The position numbers and the translations under genes were made by a program. A stretch of DNA of 64,000 nt from Lysobacter soli (GTDB taxonomy: Bacteria > Pseudomonadota > Gammaproteobacteria > Xanthomonadales > Xanthomonadaceae): NCBI RefSeq assembly GCF_003382285.1, contig NZ_QTJR01000001.1, positions 310,001 through 374,000 of the forward strand, written 5' to 3'. The notes beneath the pieces were generated by a model that saw only the letters and a list, made by a program, of their open reading frames with translations, ran no database searches and was not told the DNA's origin. Below, in pieces: positions 10,238-20,132 of the stretch (position 1 is its first letter; every line of letters begins with the position of its first letter).

Positions 10238-11191
10238 TCATATGGCGGACGAGGCCGCCTGTTCAGCCCCGCTCTGGGCTGCCCAGCGGAACAGCCGCTG
10301 CGGGGCCAGGCGCGAGCCCGTCCGCTGGCCGAGGCCCAGGCAGCGGCCTTCCGGACCAAAGATGGCGACCAGTCCGTCGGCCGCCGGCGCGCAATCCGCG
10401 CCCTGCCCCTGCCCGAGCCGGCGCGCCGCGGTGGCGTCGACATCGACCCGCGGGAACTGCGACAGCCCAGCCTCGATCGGCAGCAGCAAGTCCTCGATCG
10501 CCGCTTCGCCGTCGGATTCGCGCATCGCACGCAGGGCGTCGAGCGTGACCATGCGGGGGGCACGGAACGGATCGACCCAGAGCCGGCGGAGCGTGGCGAC
10601 ATGGGCGCCGCATCCGAGCGCCTCGCCAAGGTCTCGGACCAGGCTGCGCACGTAGGTGCCCGAGCCGCATTCGACGTGAAGGCGCAGGCGCGCCCCGTCG
10701 CGCTCGATCAGCTCGAAGCGATGCACGACGACGTCGCGCTCCGGCGCCTCGATGGCTTCGCCACGACGGGCCTTGGCATAGAGCGGCTCGCCGCCCTGCT
10801 TCAGCGCCGAATAGATCGGGGCGCGCTGGCGGATCGGGCCGCGCAGCGGGGCCAGTGCGGCTTCGATGGCGGCATCGTCCAACGCCGGCACGGGGCGTTC
10901 GAGCAGCGGCGCGCCGTCGGCGTCATCGCTGTCGGTCGTGAGACCCAGCACCGCCGTGGTTTCGTAGGCCTTGGCCGAACCGAGCAGAAGCCCGGCGATC
11001 TTCGTCGCCTCGCCGAAACACAGCGGCAATAGTCCGGTCGCCAGCGGATCCAGGCTGCCCGTGTGGCCGCCCTTCTCGGCGCGGAACAGGTGGCGCGCCT
11101 GCTGCAGGGCCTGGTTGGAGCTCAGCCCCTGCGGCTTGTCGAGCAGCAGGATGCCGTCGAGCGGGCGGAAGCGCGTCTTGGCTTTCGTCAT
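10238..11191 (-). CDS. truB: tRNA pseudouridine(55) synthase
   Basis: A 317-residue TruB that makes pseudouridine 55 in the T-loop of tRNAs. The catalytic aspartate is D48 in [23 protein letters not shown] and the [12 protein letters not shown] region of the C-terminal PUA-like domain are also recognisable. It follows rbfA after 191 nt and precedes rpsO, the conserved order. Length is normal for gammaproteobacteria. Confidence 0.97.
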   Translation of the reverse strand: MTKAKTRFRPLDGILLLDKPQGLSSNQALQQARHLFRAEKGGHTGSLDPLATGLLPLCFGEATKIAGLLLGSAKAYETTAVLGLTTDSDDADGAPLLERPVPALDDAAIEAALAPLRGPIRQRAPIYSALKQGGEPLYAKARRGEAIEAPERDVVVHRFELIERDGARLRLHVECGSGTYVRSLVRDLGEALGCGAHVATLRRLWVDPFRAPRMVTLDALRAMRESDGEAAIEDLLLPIEAGLSQFPRVDVDATAARRLGQGQGADCAPAADGLVAIFGPEGRCLGLGQRTGSRLAPQRLFRWAAQSGAEQAASSAI

Positions 11192-11382
11192 GGATCGTCC
11201 GCAGAAGGTCCGCAGGTCGCAGCGGGATCGAGTTCGTCCGCCGAAAGGCGGGACGAGGCCCAGGCTCCCGTGGCGAATCCTGCGTGGATCCCCGGGGTCA
11301 GGGCAACAAGTCGATGAATCGGATGGAAGTCGGGCTGACGAACGGCAAAACCTGCGTCAGCAGGCGCACGTGGCGGACTTAC

Positions 11383-11769
11383 TTACTTGTCCGCGTCGCC
11401 CGTGTCGTCACCGGCGTCTTCGGACACGGCCGGGTTGTCGCGCAACAGGTTGCCGATGCGCTCGCCACGATCGACCGAATCGTCGTAGTGGAAATGCAGC
11501 TCCGGCACGTGGCGCATCTTCACCGCGCGGCCGAGCTGGTAGCGGATCTGCGGAGCCAGTTCCTTCAGCGCCTTCACGGCCTCCCGCGAACGCTCCTGCT
11601 GCAACGCGGTGACGAACACCTTGGCATGCGCGAGGTCACGCGTGACTTCCACGTCGGAGACGCTGACGGACGGCAGGCCGTGCTCGCGCACGGCTTCGTG
11701 CACCAGCGTGCCCAGTTCGCGACGGAGCTGGGCGGAAACGCGATCGGTGCGGTGGAACGTTTTAGGCAT
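11383..11769 (-). CDS. rbfA: 30S ribosome-binding factor A
   Basis: A 128-residue KH-fold factor for late 16S rRNA maturation. Family landmarks are RTDRVSAQLRREL, the DVEVTRDLAHAKVFV strand-helix pair and LHFHYDDSVDRGERIGNLL. The ATG at 11769 gives MPKTFHRTDR, the expected N-terminus. The C-terminal tail is acidic (SEDAGDDTGDADK). It starts 62 nt after the infB stop. Confidence 0.96.
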   Translation of the reverse strand: MPKTFHRTDRVSAQLRRELGTLVHEAVREHGLPSVSVSDVEVTRDLAHAKVFVTALQQERSREAVKALKELAPQIRYQLGRAVKMRHVPELHFHYDDSVDRGERIGNLLRDNPAVSEDAGDDTGDADK

Positions 11770-11831
11770 AAATCCAATTGCTGATTGGGTGGAACGAGAA
11801 ACGGGCGGGGATGAACCCGCCCGTTCCTGTC

Positions 11832-14444
11832 TTACAGCGTGCGCTGGACTTCGATGCGCTCGAAGCACTCGATCTGGTCGCCCGGCTTGACGTCGTTGTA
11901 CGCCTTCACGCCGATACCGCATTCGGTGCCGTTGCGGACTTCGTCGACGTTTTCCTTGAAGCGACGCAGCGACTCCAGTTCGCCTTCGAAGATGACCGCG
12001 TTGTCGCGCAGCACGCGGATCGGCTTGTTCCGCTTGACCACGCCCTCCACGACCATGCAGCCGGCCACGGCGCCGAACTTCGAGCTGCGGAAGACATCGC
12101 GAACCTCGGCGGTGCCGATGATTTCTTCGCGGATCTCCACGCCCAGGATGCCCGAGGCCACCTGCTTCACCTGGTCGATCACGTCATAGATGATCGAGAA
12201 GTAGCGCAGGTCCAGGCCGTTGGCTTCGATCACCTTGCGGGCCGAAGCGTCGGCACGCACGTTGAAGCCGATGATCGTGGCCTTCGCGGTGAGCGCGGCG
12301 TTGGCGTCCGACTCGGTGATGCCGCCCACGCCCGAGCTGATGACGTTGATGCGGATCTGGTCGTTGGACAGCGCGACCAGTGCCTGGCGCAGCGCCTCGA
12401 CGGAACCCTGCACGTCGGCCTTGACGACAAGGTTGAGGCTCAGCTGGCCCTCGCCCTTACCCATCTGGGCCATGATGTCTTCCATGCGGTTGCCCGCGGC
12501 GGCGACCAGGCGCGACTCACGGCGCTTGGCGTCGCGCTGCTGCGCCACATCCTTGGCCAGGCGCTCGTCGTCGACGACCACGAAGTCGTCGCCGGCGTCG
12601 GGCACGCCCGACAGGCCCAGCACCTGCACCGGGATCGACGGGCCGGCCTTCTCGACCTGCTTGCCGTTCTCGTCGAACAGGGCGCGCACGCGGCCGTACT
12701 GCACGCCGCACACGAGGTAGTCGCCCTTCCTGAGCTCGCCCTGCTGCACCAGTACGGTGGCGACCGGACCGCGACCCTTGTCGAGCGCGGATTCGATCAC
12801 CGTACCGTTGGCGCGGCCGGTCGGCATGGCCTGGAGGTCGAGCACTTCGGCCTGGAGACTGATGGCGTCGAGCAGATCGTCCACGCCGAGGCCGGTCTTG
12901 GCCGACAGCTCCACCATCTGCGTGTCGCCGCCGAAGTCCTCGGCGACCACGTCTTCGGCGAGCAGGTCGTTCTTGACGCGGCTCGGGTCGGCGTCGGACT
13001 TGTCGATCTTGTTGATCGCCACGATCAACGGCACGCCGGCCGCCTTCGCGTGCTGGATGGCTTCGCGCGTCTGCGGCATCACGCCGTCGTCGGCGGCCAC
13101 GACCAGCACCACGATGTCGGTCAGCTTGGCGCCGCGGGCGCGCATCGAGGTGAACGCGGCGTGGCCCGGGGTGTCGAGGAAGCTGATGACGCCCTTGTCG
13201 GTTTCCACGTGGTACGCGCCGATGTGCTGGGTGATGCCGCCGGCTTCGCCGGAGGCCACCTTCGTGCGGCGGATGTAGTCCAGCAGCGAGGTCTTGCCGT
13301 GGTCGACGTGGCCCATGATGGTGACCACCGGGGGACGCGGGGCCTTCTCGCCCTGCGTTTCCTCGACGTGGGCCAGCAGCGCGTCCTCGGCGGTCGCGGC
13401 GTCGGCCTTGACCACGACGTGGCCGAGTTCCTCGGTCACCAGCGCGGCGGTGTCGTGGTCGATCGACTGGTTGATGGTCGCCATGACGCCCATCTTGAAC
13501 AGCGCCTTCACCACGTCGCCGCCCTTGAGCGCCATCTTCTGCGCCAGGTCGGCGACGGTGATGGTCTCGCCGATCGCCACTTCACGGACGATGGGCGCAG
13601 TCGGGCGCATGAAGCCGCTGCCCGAACGGGCCTGCTCGGCGTGACGACGCGTCGGCTTGGACTTGCCGCGCGTGTTGCTCGAACGGCGCGCGCGATCGGT
13701 CGCGCTCAGGTGCATCTGGCCGGCGAAACGATTGGTGCGGTCGTCGTCCTCGACGGTCGCGACCATCGCGTGCGAACCGCGCGTCTTGTGCGCCGGGGCG
13801 CCGCGGGCGGCTTCGGGCGCACGGGCCGGCGCGGCCGGCTTGGGATGGCCGTGGCCGTGGCCATGACCGCTGGCAGCGGGCTTGCGCACCGGCTCGTCGG
13901 CATCGCCGGCGGCGGCGCTGGCATCGGCCAGGCGGGCGCGCTCTTCTTCCTCGGCCTTCTGGCGTGCGGCTTCTTCAGCCTCGCGACGCGCGGCATCGAG
14001 CTCGTCGGCGCGACGCTTGTCGTCGGCGGCCAGGCGTTGCTGCTCGGCGAGGTTGCGCTGCTTGGATTCCTCCAGCTTGCGCAGGATGTCGGCGCGCTCG
14101 TCGCTCTCGGACATCGGCTGCGAGTCGGTCGGCTTCACCAGCGTGACCTTCTTGCGCACCACGACGTCGACGGTCGTCTTGTTCTTGCCACCGCCGACGG
14201 TGATTTCCTGCTTCCGGCTGCGGTTGAGCGTGATCTTCTTCGCCGCGTCGCCCGGCTCGGCCTTGTCCTCGGCCTTGCCATGGGCACGCTTGAGGAAGCC
14301 GAGCAGCTTGACTTTCTCGATGCTGGTGACGACCTGGTCGGGGCCGCTGAAGGTCATGCCGGCCTCGGCCAGCTGCTCCAGCAACTTCTCGACCGGCGTG
14401 TTCACCAGTTCGGCCAGCTTGCGGATGGTGGTTTGCTGCGACAT
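11832..14444 (-). CDS. infB: translation initiation factor IF-2
   Basis: An 870-residue GTPase that delivers initiator tRNA to the 30S subunit. The N-terminal IF2_N domain (residues 1-50) is followed by a long charged helical region and a Gly-His-Pro-Ala-rich linker with a GHGHGHGHP run. The G domain has GHVDHGKT (378-385), DTPGHAAF and NKIDKSD. Domains II to IV follow, including the fMet-tRNA-binding C-terminus. It lies in the nusA-infB-rbfA order. The initiator tRNA it binds is encoded at the head of the same gene cluster at 16964. Confidence 0.98.
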   Translation of the reverse strand: MSQQTTIRKLAELVNTPVEKLLEQLAEAGMTFSGPDQVVTSIEKVKLLGFLKRAHGKAEDKAEPGDAAKKITLNRSRKQEITVGGGKNKTTVDVVVRKKVTLVKPTDSQPMSESDERADILRKLEESKQRNLAEQQRLAADDKRRADELDAARREAEEAARQKAEEEERARLADASAAAGDADEPVRKPAASGHGHGHGHPKPAAPARAPEAARGAPAHKTRGSHAMVATVEDDDRTNRFAGQMHLSATDRARRSSNTRGKSKPTRRHAEQARSGSGFMRPTAPIVREVAIGETITVADLAQKMALKGGDVVKALFKMGVMATINQSIDHDTAALVTEELGHVVVKADAATAEDALLAHVEETQGEKAPRPPVVTIMGHVDHGKTSLLDYIRRTKVASGEAGGITQHIGAYHVETDKGVISFLDTPGHAAFTSMRARGAKLTDIVVLVVAADDGVMPQTREAIQHAKAAGVPLIVAINKIDKSDADPSRVKNDLLAEDVVAEDFGGDTQMVELSAKTGLGVDDLLDAISLQAEVLDLQAMPTGRANGTVIESALDKGRGPVATVLVQQGELRKGDYLVCGVQYGRVRALFDENGKQVEKAGPSIPVQVLGLSGVPDAGDDFVVVDDERLAKDVAQQRDAKRRESRLVAAAGNRMEDIMAQMGKGEGQLSLNLVVKADVQGSVEALRQALVALSNDQIRINVISSGVGGITESDANAALTAKATIIGFNVRADASARKVIEANGLDLRYFSIIYDVIDQVKQVASGILGVEIREEIIGTAEVRDVFRSSKFGAVAGCMVVEGVVKRNKPIRVLRDNAVIFEGELESLRRFKENVDEVRNGTECGIGVKAYNDVKPGDQIECFERIEVQRTL

Positions 14445-14533
14445 TCGGATTCGGTGTCCTCGTGGCGCGGGACGGGTCCCGCGCGTGTTGGCGTCATTCT
14501 AGCCCGGGGGTGCCAGGCGAGCCGACGCGGTAT

Positions 14534-16021
14534 TCATTCGAACCAGTGCTTCCGCGCTTCCATGATCAGCGCGGCGGCACGGGCCTCGTCGATGCCTTCG
14601 ACATCGGTCAGCTCGTCGGTGGCCATGTCGGCCAGGTCGTCGCGGGTGACCACGCCACGGGCGGCCAGCGCGTAGGCGGTGGCCTCGTCCATGCCGTCCA
14701 GCTCGAGCAGGTCGGCCGCCGGCTGGTGCTCGTCCAGCTCTTCCTCGGCCGCCAGGGCCTCGTTGAGCAGGGCGTCGCGGGCGCGCGAGCGCAGTTCCTC
14801 GACGATGTCCTCGTCGAAGCCCTCGACCGCCAGCAGCTCGCCGACCGGCACGTAGGCGATTTCCTCGACCGTGCTGAAGCCTTCGGACACCAGGATGCCG
14901 GCGATTTCCTCGTCGACTTCCAGCTTGTCCTGGAACAGCTGGCGGGCCGAGGCCTGTTCGGCCTCCGACTTCGCCGTGACCTGGTCCTGCGTCATCACGT
15001 TCAGCTGCCAACCCGACAGGCGGCTGGCCAGGCGCACGTTCTGGCCGCCCTTGCCGATCGCCTGCGCCAGGCGGTCTTCCGCCACGGCCAGGTCCATCGA
15101 GTGCTTCTCTTCGTCGACGATGATCGACTGCACTTCGGCCGGCGCCATCGCGTTGATGACGAACTGGGCGGGGTTGTCCGACCACAGCACGATGTCCACG
15201 CGCTCGCCGTTGAGCTCGTTGCTCACGGCCTGCACGCGCGAACCGCGCATGCCGATGCAGGCACCGATGGGGTCGGTGCGGTTGTCGTGCGCGACCACGG
15301 CGATCTTGGCGCGGTCGCCCGGATCGCGGGCGCAGGCCTTGATCGACACCAGGCCCTGGCCGACTTCCGGCACCTCGAGCTTGAACAGCTCCATCATGAA
15401 TTCCGGCGCCGCGCGGCTGATGAACAGCTGCGGGCCGCGGGGCTCGCTGCGCACGTCAAACAGGTAGCCGCGCACGCGGTCGCCGGTACGCAGCACGTCG
15501 CGCGGGATGCCCTTGTCCTTCGGGATGATCGCCTCGGCGTTGCCGCCGAGGTCGACGTAGATGTTGCCGCGCTCCACGCGCTTGACCACGCCGGTGACCA
15601 GCTCGCCCACGCGATCCTTCCACGCGTCCACGACCTGCTGGCGCTCGGCTTCGCGCACGCGCTGGACGATGACCTGCTTGGCGGCCTGGGCGGCGATGCG
15701 GCCGAATTCCGGGTTTTCGATCTGCTCTTCGATGTAGTCGCCGACTTCCACGCCCTCGACTTCGTCGATGGCGTCCATCAGGCGTACCTGGCGGTCCGGC
15801 GATTCCATGACGACGTCGTCGGCCACGACTTCCATGCGGCGGAAGGTCTCGTAGCTGCCGTCCTTCTGGTCGATGGTGACGCGTACCAGCACGTCCTCGT
15901 CGTGGTAGCGCTTCTTCGCGGCCGAGGCCAACGCGGCCTCGATGGCCTCGAAGATGACCTCGCGGGGCACGCCCTTCTCGTTGGCGACTGCATCCACGAC
16001 CAGCAACAGTTCCTTGCTCAT
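14534..16021 (-). CDS. nusA: transcription termination/antitermination factor NusA
   Basis: A 495-residue NusA. The N-terminal RNA-polymerase-binding domain (MSKELLLVVDAVANEKGV) spans about 1-125, an S1 domain about 135-200 and two KH domains about 200-345 (CIGMRGSRVQAV, IGKGGQNVRLA). Two acidic helix-hairpin-helix repeats form the C-terminus. Their presence places it with proteobacterial NusA that contact the alpha subunit. It is directly downstream of rimP and upstream of infB. Confidence 0.98.
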   Translation of the reverse strand: MSKELLLVVDAVANEKGVPREVIFEAIEAALASAAKKRYHDEDVLVRVTIDQKDGSYETFRRMEVVADDVVMESPDRQVRLMDAIDEVEGVEVGDYIEEQIENPEFGRIAAQAAKQVIVQRVREAERQQVVDAWKDRVGELVTGVVKRVERGNIYVDLGGNAEAIIPKDKGIPRDVLRTGDRVRGYLFDVRSEPRGPQLFISRAAPEFMMELFKLEVPEVGQGLVSIKACARDPGDRAKIAVVAHDNRTDPIGACIGMRGSRVQAVSNELNGERVDIVLWSDNPAQFVINAMAPAEVQSIIVDEEKHSMDLAVAEDRLAQAIGKGGQNVRLASRLSGWQLNVMTQDQVTAKSEAEQASARQLFQDKLEVDEEIAGILVSEGFSTVEEIAYVPVGELLAVEGFDEDIVEELRSRARDALLNEALAAEEELDEHQPAADLLELDGMDEATAYALAARGVVTRDDLADMATDELTDVEGIDEARAAALIMEARKHWFE

Positions 16022-16079
16022 CTCTCTGACTCCGCACGGTCGGCGACTCGCGCCGCCGGCTTTGATGGTGATTTGGTGA

Positions 16080-16655
16080 TTACTTCTTCGCCTTCGAAGC
16101 GCCGCCCTTGGGCGCGCCCTTCGCCGGCTTGTCCTTGCCCGGCTTGACCGGGGCCATTCCCAGCGCCGCCCAGTCCGGGACCAGGCGCGCCTTGTCGATA
16201 TTTCCGAATGCGGTGACGAACTCGTTGCCGTCCACGTCGAACACCACGTCGTTGCCCTGCACCCGCACGATGCGGCCCTGAAGGCGGCGGCGGCCGTCCT
16301 GCGGCAGCTTCAGGCCGACCTTGGCGGTCTCGCCCGCGAAGCGCGCGTAGTGCGCCAGCGTGAACAGCGGACGGTCGATGCCCGGGGAGGACACTTCCAG
16401 CGTGTACATGCCGCTGATCGGATCCTCGACGTCGAGCTGCGCGGAAACCTCGCGGCTGACCGCTTCGCAATCCTCGATGGTCACCGAACGCGGCTGCCCG
16501 TCCTCACCCACGGCCTCATCGGCCGGCACGTCGATGTACAGGCGCAGCACGGCGCTGCCGGGAGACGGCAGGTACTCCGCACCCAGCAGCTCGACGCCCA
16601 GCGACGCGACGGTCGGGGCGAGCAGGTTGGCGATTTCGACAGCTTTATCGGCCAC
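16080..16655 (-). CDS. rimP: ribosome maturation factor RimP
   Basis: A 191-residue 30S maturation factor. Landmarks are [37 protein letters not shown] and [13 protein letters not shown]. The GTG at 16655 is chosen because a GGGAG lies 9 nt before it and the family begins at this point; an in-frame ATG at 16682 would add nine residues without homology. The C-terminal tail is a Lys/Ala/Gly-rich run ([11 protein letters not shown]). First protein gene of the nusA-infB block after the initiator tRNA. Confidence 0.95.
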   Translation of the reverse strand: MADKAVEIANLLAPTVASLGVELLGAEYLPSPGSAVLRLYIDVPADEAVGEDGQPRSVTIEDCEAVSREVSAQLDVEDPISGMYTLEVSSPGIDRPLFTLAHYARFAGETAKVGLKLPQDGRRRLQGRIVRVQGNDVVFDVDGNEFVTAFGNIDKARLVPDWAALGMAPVKPGKDKPAKGAPKGGASKAKK

Positions 16656-16802
16656 GCGAACTGACTCCCATGAAACCGGCACCGTGTTGACGCCGCGGTG
16701 CCTCGATGCAATGCAATACCCAGCAAAACGCCTCTGCGCACACGTTCTTCCGAAGCACGCATTCCAAAGCAGTTACTTCCGGATCGCGAGCCCACAAGCG
16801 CG

Positions 16803-16835
16803 AAAACGACAAAGGGCCCTTGCGGGCCCCTTGTC
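16803..16835 (-). terminator. terminator/attenuator between tRNA-fMet and rimP
   Basis: On the minus strand an 11-bp stem (ACAAGGGGCCC against GGGCCCTTTGT, one G-T pair) with a GCAA loop is followed by CGTTTTCG. It lies about 130 nt after the tRNA and 150 nt before rimP, so it may limit read-through into rimP-nusA-infB. Confidence 0.65.
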
Positions 16836-16902
16836 CGTACAGCTGGATTTCGGTGTGGTCGCGTGAGCAGTGCGCGACCACCAAGCCCGAGCCTTTGGCT
16901 TA

Positions 16903-16927
16903 GGAAGGTCCGGATTCCGGACCTTCC
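16903..16927. repeat. 25-nt perfect palindrome downstream of tRNA-fMet
   Basis: GGAAGGTCCGGA, one central base, then its exact complement. It lies 36 nt past the tRNA 3' end in the direction of transcription. No U-tract follows, so a processing stem or a protein-binding site is as likely as a terminator. Confidence 0.7.
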
Positions 16928-16963
16928 GCCGGCGTGAGTCCTGAAGACTACGCCTGCCGAAGC

Positions 16964-17040
16964 TGGTAGCGGGGGCAGGATTTGAACCTGCGACCTTCGG
17001 GTTATGAGCCCGACGAGCTGCCAGACTGCTCCACCCCGCA
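16964..17040 (-). tRNA. metY: initiator tRNA-Met (CAU)
   Basis: A 77-nt tRNA with encoded CCA. The anticodon arm CGGGCTCATAACCCG has the three G-C pairs typical of initiator tRNA. Pair 1-72 is not Watson-Crick (U-U here, C-A in E. coli), also an initiator mark. It sits at the head of the rimP-nusA-infB genes like metY in E. coli. Confidence 0.96.
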
Positions 17041-17064
17041 TCAGGCCGACCATCATAACGGCCG

Positions 17065-17110
17065 ACTAAAACATGCGCAACCCCGATTCATGAATCAAAT
17101 CGGATTTGCG
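17065..17110 (-). terminator. terminator after nuoN
   Basis: On the minus strand the arms GCGCAAATCCGATT and AATCGGGGTTGCGC pair with one or two G-T or mismatched positions around a 9-nt loop, followed by ATGTTTTAG. It lies just past the nuoN TAG (17119-17121) and before the tRNA-fMet gene, closing the nuo operon. Confidence 0.75.
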
Positions 17111-17118
17111 CGAAAAAA

Positions 17119-18573
17119 CTATCCCGCGAACGCCCGCTGGCACCACGCCATGATCGGATTCCACGCGAGGCCCAGCGCGAGCAGCGCCAGTGCGTTCACG
17201 CCGAAGGTGATGCGCAGGGGGCGATTGTCGGTGGCTTCGATGCCCTGCCCTTCCGGCTCGTCGAAGTACATCGCCTTGATCACGCGCAGGTAGTAGAACG
17301 CGCCGACCACGGCGAACACGACGCCGACCAGCGTCAGCCACAGCATGTCGCCCTGCAGCGCGGCGCGCAGCACGGCCAGCTTCGACCAGAAGCCCAGGAA
17401 CGGCGGCACGCCCGCCAGCGAGGCCATCACGCACAGCACCAGGCCGGCCATCCACGGGTTGCGCGCGTTGAGGCCCTTGTAGTCCTCGATGCGGTCCGCT
17501 TCGAAGCCGCGACGCGACAGCACGACGATCGCGCCGAAGGCCGCGGCCGACATGATCGCGTAGCTGATCGCATAGAACAGCGCCGCCGCGAAGCCTTCGC
17601 GCCCGCCGCCGGCCAGGCCGATGAAGAGGAAGCCCACGTGCGAGATCGTCGAATAGGCGAGCAGTCGCTTGAAGTTGGTCTGCACCATCGCGCTGAGGTT
17701 GCCGATGGCCAGCGACAGCACCGCGAGGATCGCGAGCATCAGGCGCCACTGTTCCTCGAACGCCGGCGCGCCGATCTCGAGCAGGCGGTACGTCATGCCG
17801 AACGCGGCCAGCTTCGGCGCGGAGCCGATGAACAGCGTGATCGGCGTCGGCGCACCGTGGTACACGTCCGGCAGCCACATGTGGAACGGCGCGGCGCCGA
17901 ACTTGAACGCGATGCCGGCGACGATGAACACCACCGCGGTGATCAGCATCAGCGTGTTGCCTTCGGCGATGCGCTGCTGCGTGGCGGTCGCGATCTGGTC
18001 CAGCTGCAGCGAACCGGTGGCGCCGTACACCAGCGACAGGCCGTACAACAGCAGGCCGGACGCCAGCGCGCCGAGCACGAAGTACTTGATCGCCGCCTCC
18101 GATGCGAGCGGGCTGTCGCGATCCACCGCGACCAGCGCGTAGGAGCACAGGGCCAGCATTTCGAGGCCCAGGTACACCATCACCAGGCTGCCGGACGACA
18201 CCAGCAGCATCATGCCGGCGATGGCGAACAGCATCAGCACCGACACCTCGCCCTTGTACAGGTCGCGGGCGCGCAGGTACGGCCAGGTGTAGATCATCGA
18301 CAGGATGCCGACGACGCCGATGGTCACCTTCATCACGTCGGCCGCGGTATCGCGCACGAACATGCCGTTGAGCACCGTGCCGTGGCCGCCCACGCCAGTG
18401 GCGACCATGAAGGTGGCCACGGCCAGGACCGCGATGGCGAACAGGTGGCTGACGACGCGGCGGCGCTCGTCGACGAACAGGTCGAGCATCAGCAGAGCGA
18501 ACGCGCCGAGGATCACCACCAGCTCCGGCAGGAGCGGCAGCAGGTCGGCGGCGGAGCGGACAGGCATGTTCAT
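17119..18573 (-). CDS. nuoN: NADH-quinone oxidoreductase subunit N
   Basis: A 484-residue antiporter-like membrane subunit of complex I with about 14 helices. Recognisable parts are FVLGALASGLLLYGLSL, KFGAAPFHMWLPDVYHGAP with the conserved Lys/His region, and FKRLLAYSTISHVGF. It belongs to the proton-pumping arm and is the last gene of nuoA-N, 11 nt after nuoM, with a terminator after it. Length is normal. Confidence 0.97.
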   Translation of the reverse strand: MNMPVRSAADLLPLLPELVVILGAFALLMLDLFVDERRRVVSHLFAIAVLAVATFMVATGVGGHGTVLNGMFVRDTAADVMKVTIGVVGILSMIYTWPYLRARDLYKGEVSVLMLFAIAGMMLLVSSGSLVMVYLGLEMLALCSYALVAVDRDSPLASEAAIKYFVLGALASGLLLYGLSLVYGATGSLQLDQIATATQQRIAEGNTLMLITAVVFIVAGIAFKFGAAPFHMWLPDVYHGAPTPITLFIGSAPKLAAFGMTYRLLEIGAPAFEEQWRLMLAILAVLSLAIGNLSAMVQTNFKRLLAYSTISHVGFLFIGLAGGGREGFAAALFYAISYAIMSAAAFGAIVVLSRRGFEADRIEDYKGLNARNPWMAGLVLCVMASLAGVPPFLGFWSKLAVLRAALQGDMLWLTLVGVVFAVVGAFYYLRVIKAMYFDEPEGQGIEATDNRPLRITFGVNALALLALGLAWNPIMAWCQRAFAG

Positions 18574-18584
18574 TCGCTACAACC

Positions 18585-20114
18585 TCAGAGCTTCGACGCG
18601 GCGATCTGGGTCGCCAGGTTCGCGATGGCGGGTTCCATCAGGTCGGTCAGGGGCTTGGGCCACAGGCCCAGGATCAGCACGCCGGCGGCGAACACACCCA
18701 GCACGAAGGCTTCGCGTGCATTGATGTCCTCGAGCTCGGCGACATGCGCGTTGCCCACTTCGCCCCACATCGTGCGCTTGACCAGCCACAGCGTGTAGGC
18801 CGCGCCGATGATCAGCGTGGTGGCCGCGACGAAGCCGATCAGCGGATGCTGCTGGAAGCTGGCCAGGATCACCATGAACTCGCCGACGAACCCCGAAGTG
18901 CCCGGCAGGCCCGAGTTGGCCATCGCGAACAGCACGACGAACGCGGCGAACCACGGCATCACGTTCGCGACGCCGCCGTAATCCTTGATCATGCGGGTGT
19001 GCATGCGGTCGTACAGCACGCCGACGCAGGAGAACATCGCGCCCGAGACGAAGCCGTGGCTGATCATCTGCACCATCGCGCCCTGCAGGCCCAGGCGCGC
19101 ACCGTCGGTGTTGCCGGCCTCGCGCACCAGCGCGAAGGCGATGAACGTGCCGAGCGTGACGAAGCCCATGTGCGAGACGGACGAGTACGCGATCAGCTTC
19201 TTCATGTCGTCCTGCGCCAGGGCGACCAGGCCGACGTAGACAACGGCGATCAGGCTCAGCGCGATCACCAGCCACGCCCACTCGGCGCCGGCGTCCGGGA
19301 CGATCGGCAGCACGAAGCGGATGAAGCCGTAGCCACCGATCTTCAGCATGATCGCGGCCAGGATCACCGAACCAGCGGTCGGCGCTTCCACGTGCGCATC
19401 CGGCAACCAGGTGTGCACCGGGAACATCGGCACCTTCACCGCGAAGGCGATGAGGAATCCGAAGAACAGCCACATCTGCTCGGTCGCCGTCAGCGGCAGC
19501 GCGTACATGTCGGCCAGCTGCCAGCTGCCGCCCTTCAGGTACAGGTAGATCAGGCCCAGCAGCATGAACAGCGAGCCGAGGAACGTGTACAGGAAGAACT
19601 TGATCGACGCATACACGCGACGCGGGCCGCCCCACACGCCGATGATGATGAACATCGGGATGAGCATGCCTTCGAAGAACACGTAGAACAGCATCGCGTC
19701 GAGCGCGGCGAACACGCCGACCATCAGGCCTTCGAGGATCAGGAACGCGGCGTAGTACTGCGCCACGCGCTTGTCGATCGAAGTCCACGCGCCAATCATC
19801 GCCAGCAGCGTGGTCAGCGTGGTCAGGGCGATCAGCGCGACGGAAATGCCGTCGACGCCAAGGTGGTAGCGGATGTCGTAGGCCGGGATCCAATTACGGT
19901 TCTCGACGAACTGCATCGCCGGCGTCGTCATGTCGAAACCGGTGAGCAGCGGAATGCTCGCCAGCAGCGCGAGGAACGCGATGCCGGTGGCGAACCAGCG
20001 CGCCGCACCGGCGCGCTCGTTGCCGAAGGCCATCGTGGCCAGGCCGCCGATGATCGGCAGCCAGATCAGGAGGCTGAGCAGGAAGGAAGTGCTCTGCAAG
20101 GGCTCGGGGTTCAC
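18585..20114 (-). CDS. nuoM: NADH-quinone oxidoreductase subunit M
   Basis: A 509-residue antiporter-like subunit of the complex I membrane arm. Landmarks are YHLGVDGISVALI, ASIKFFLYTFLGSLFML, VPMFPVHTWLPDAHVEAPT and MKKLIAYSSVSHMGFVTLG. It starts 18 nt after nuoL and is followed by nuoN. Nothing unusual in length or motifs. Confidence 0.97.
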   Translation of the reverse strand: MNPEPLQSTSFLLSLLIWLPIIGGLATMAFGNERAGAARWFATGIAFLALLASIPLLTGFDMTTPAMQFVENRNWIPAYDIRYHLGVDGISVALIALTTLTTLLAMIGAWTSIDKRVAQYYAAFLILEGLMVGVFAALDAMLFYVFFEGMLIPMFIIIGVWGGPRRVYASIKFFLYTFLGSLFMLLGLIYLYLKGGSWQLADMYALPLTATEQMWLFFGFLIAFAVKVPMFPVHTWLPDAHVEAPTAGSVILAAIMLKIGGYGFIRFVLPIVPDAGAEWAWLVIALSLIAVVYVGLVALAQDDMKKLIAYSSVSHMGFVTLGTFIAFALVREAGNTDGARLGLQGAMVQMISHGFVSGAMFSCVGVLYDRMHTRMIKDYGGVANVMPWFAAFVVLFAMANSGLPGTSGFVGEFMVILASFQQHPLIGFVAATTLIIGAAYTLWLVKRTMWGEVGNAHVAELEDINAREAFVLGVFAAGVLILGLWPKPLTDLMEPAIANLATQIAASKL

Positions 20115-20132
20115 GTCGGGTCCTTGTCCTAG

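Larger units (their letters stand above)
16656..16963. other. 308-nt gap between rimP and the initiator tRNA gene
   Basis: No convincing gene was seen; the short open frames here lack ribosome-binding sites. It holds a terminator-like hairpin (16803-16835) and a 25-nt palindrome (16903-16927). On the minus strand both follow the tRNA gene, so this stretch is best read as the tRNA 3' trailer plus the rimP leader. Confidence 0.6.

Noticed and set aside
11778-14675. Plus-strand open frame of 965 codons
   Set aside because: Antisense of infB; no domain recognisable and no ribosome-binding site that fits.
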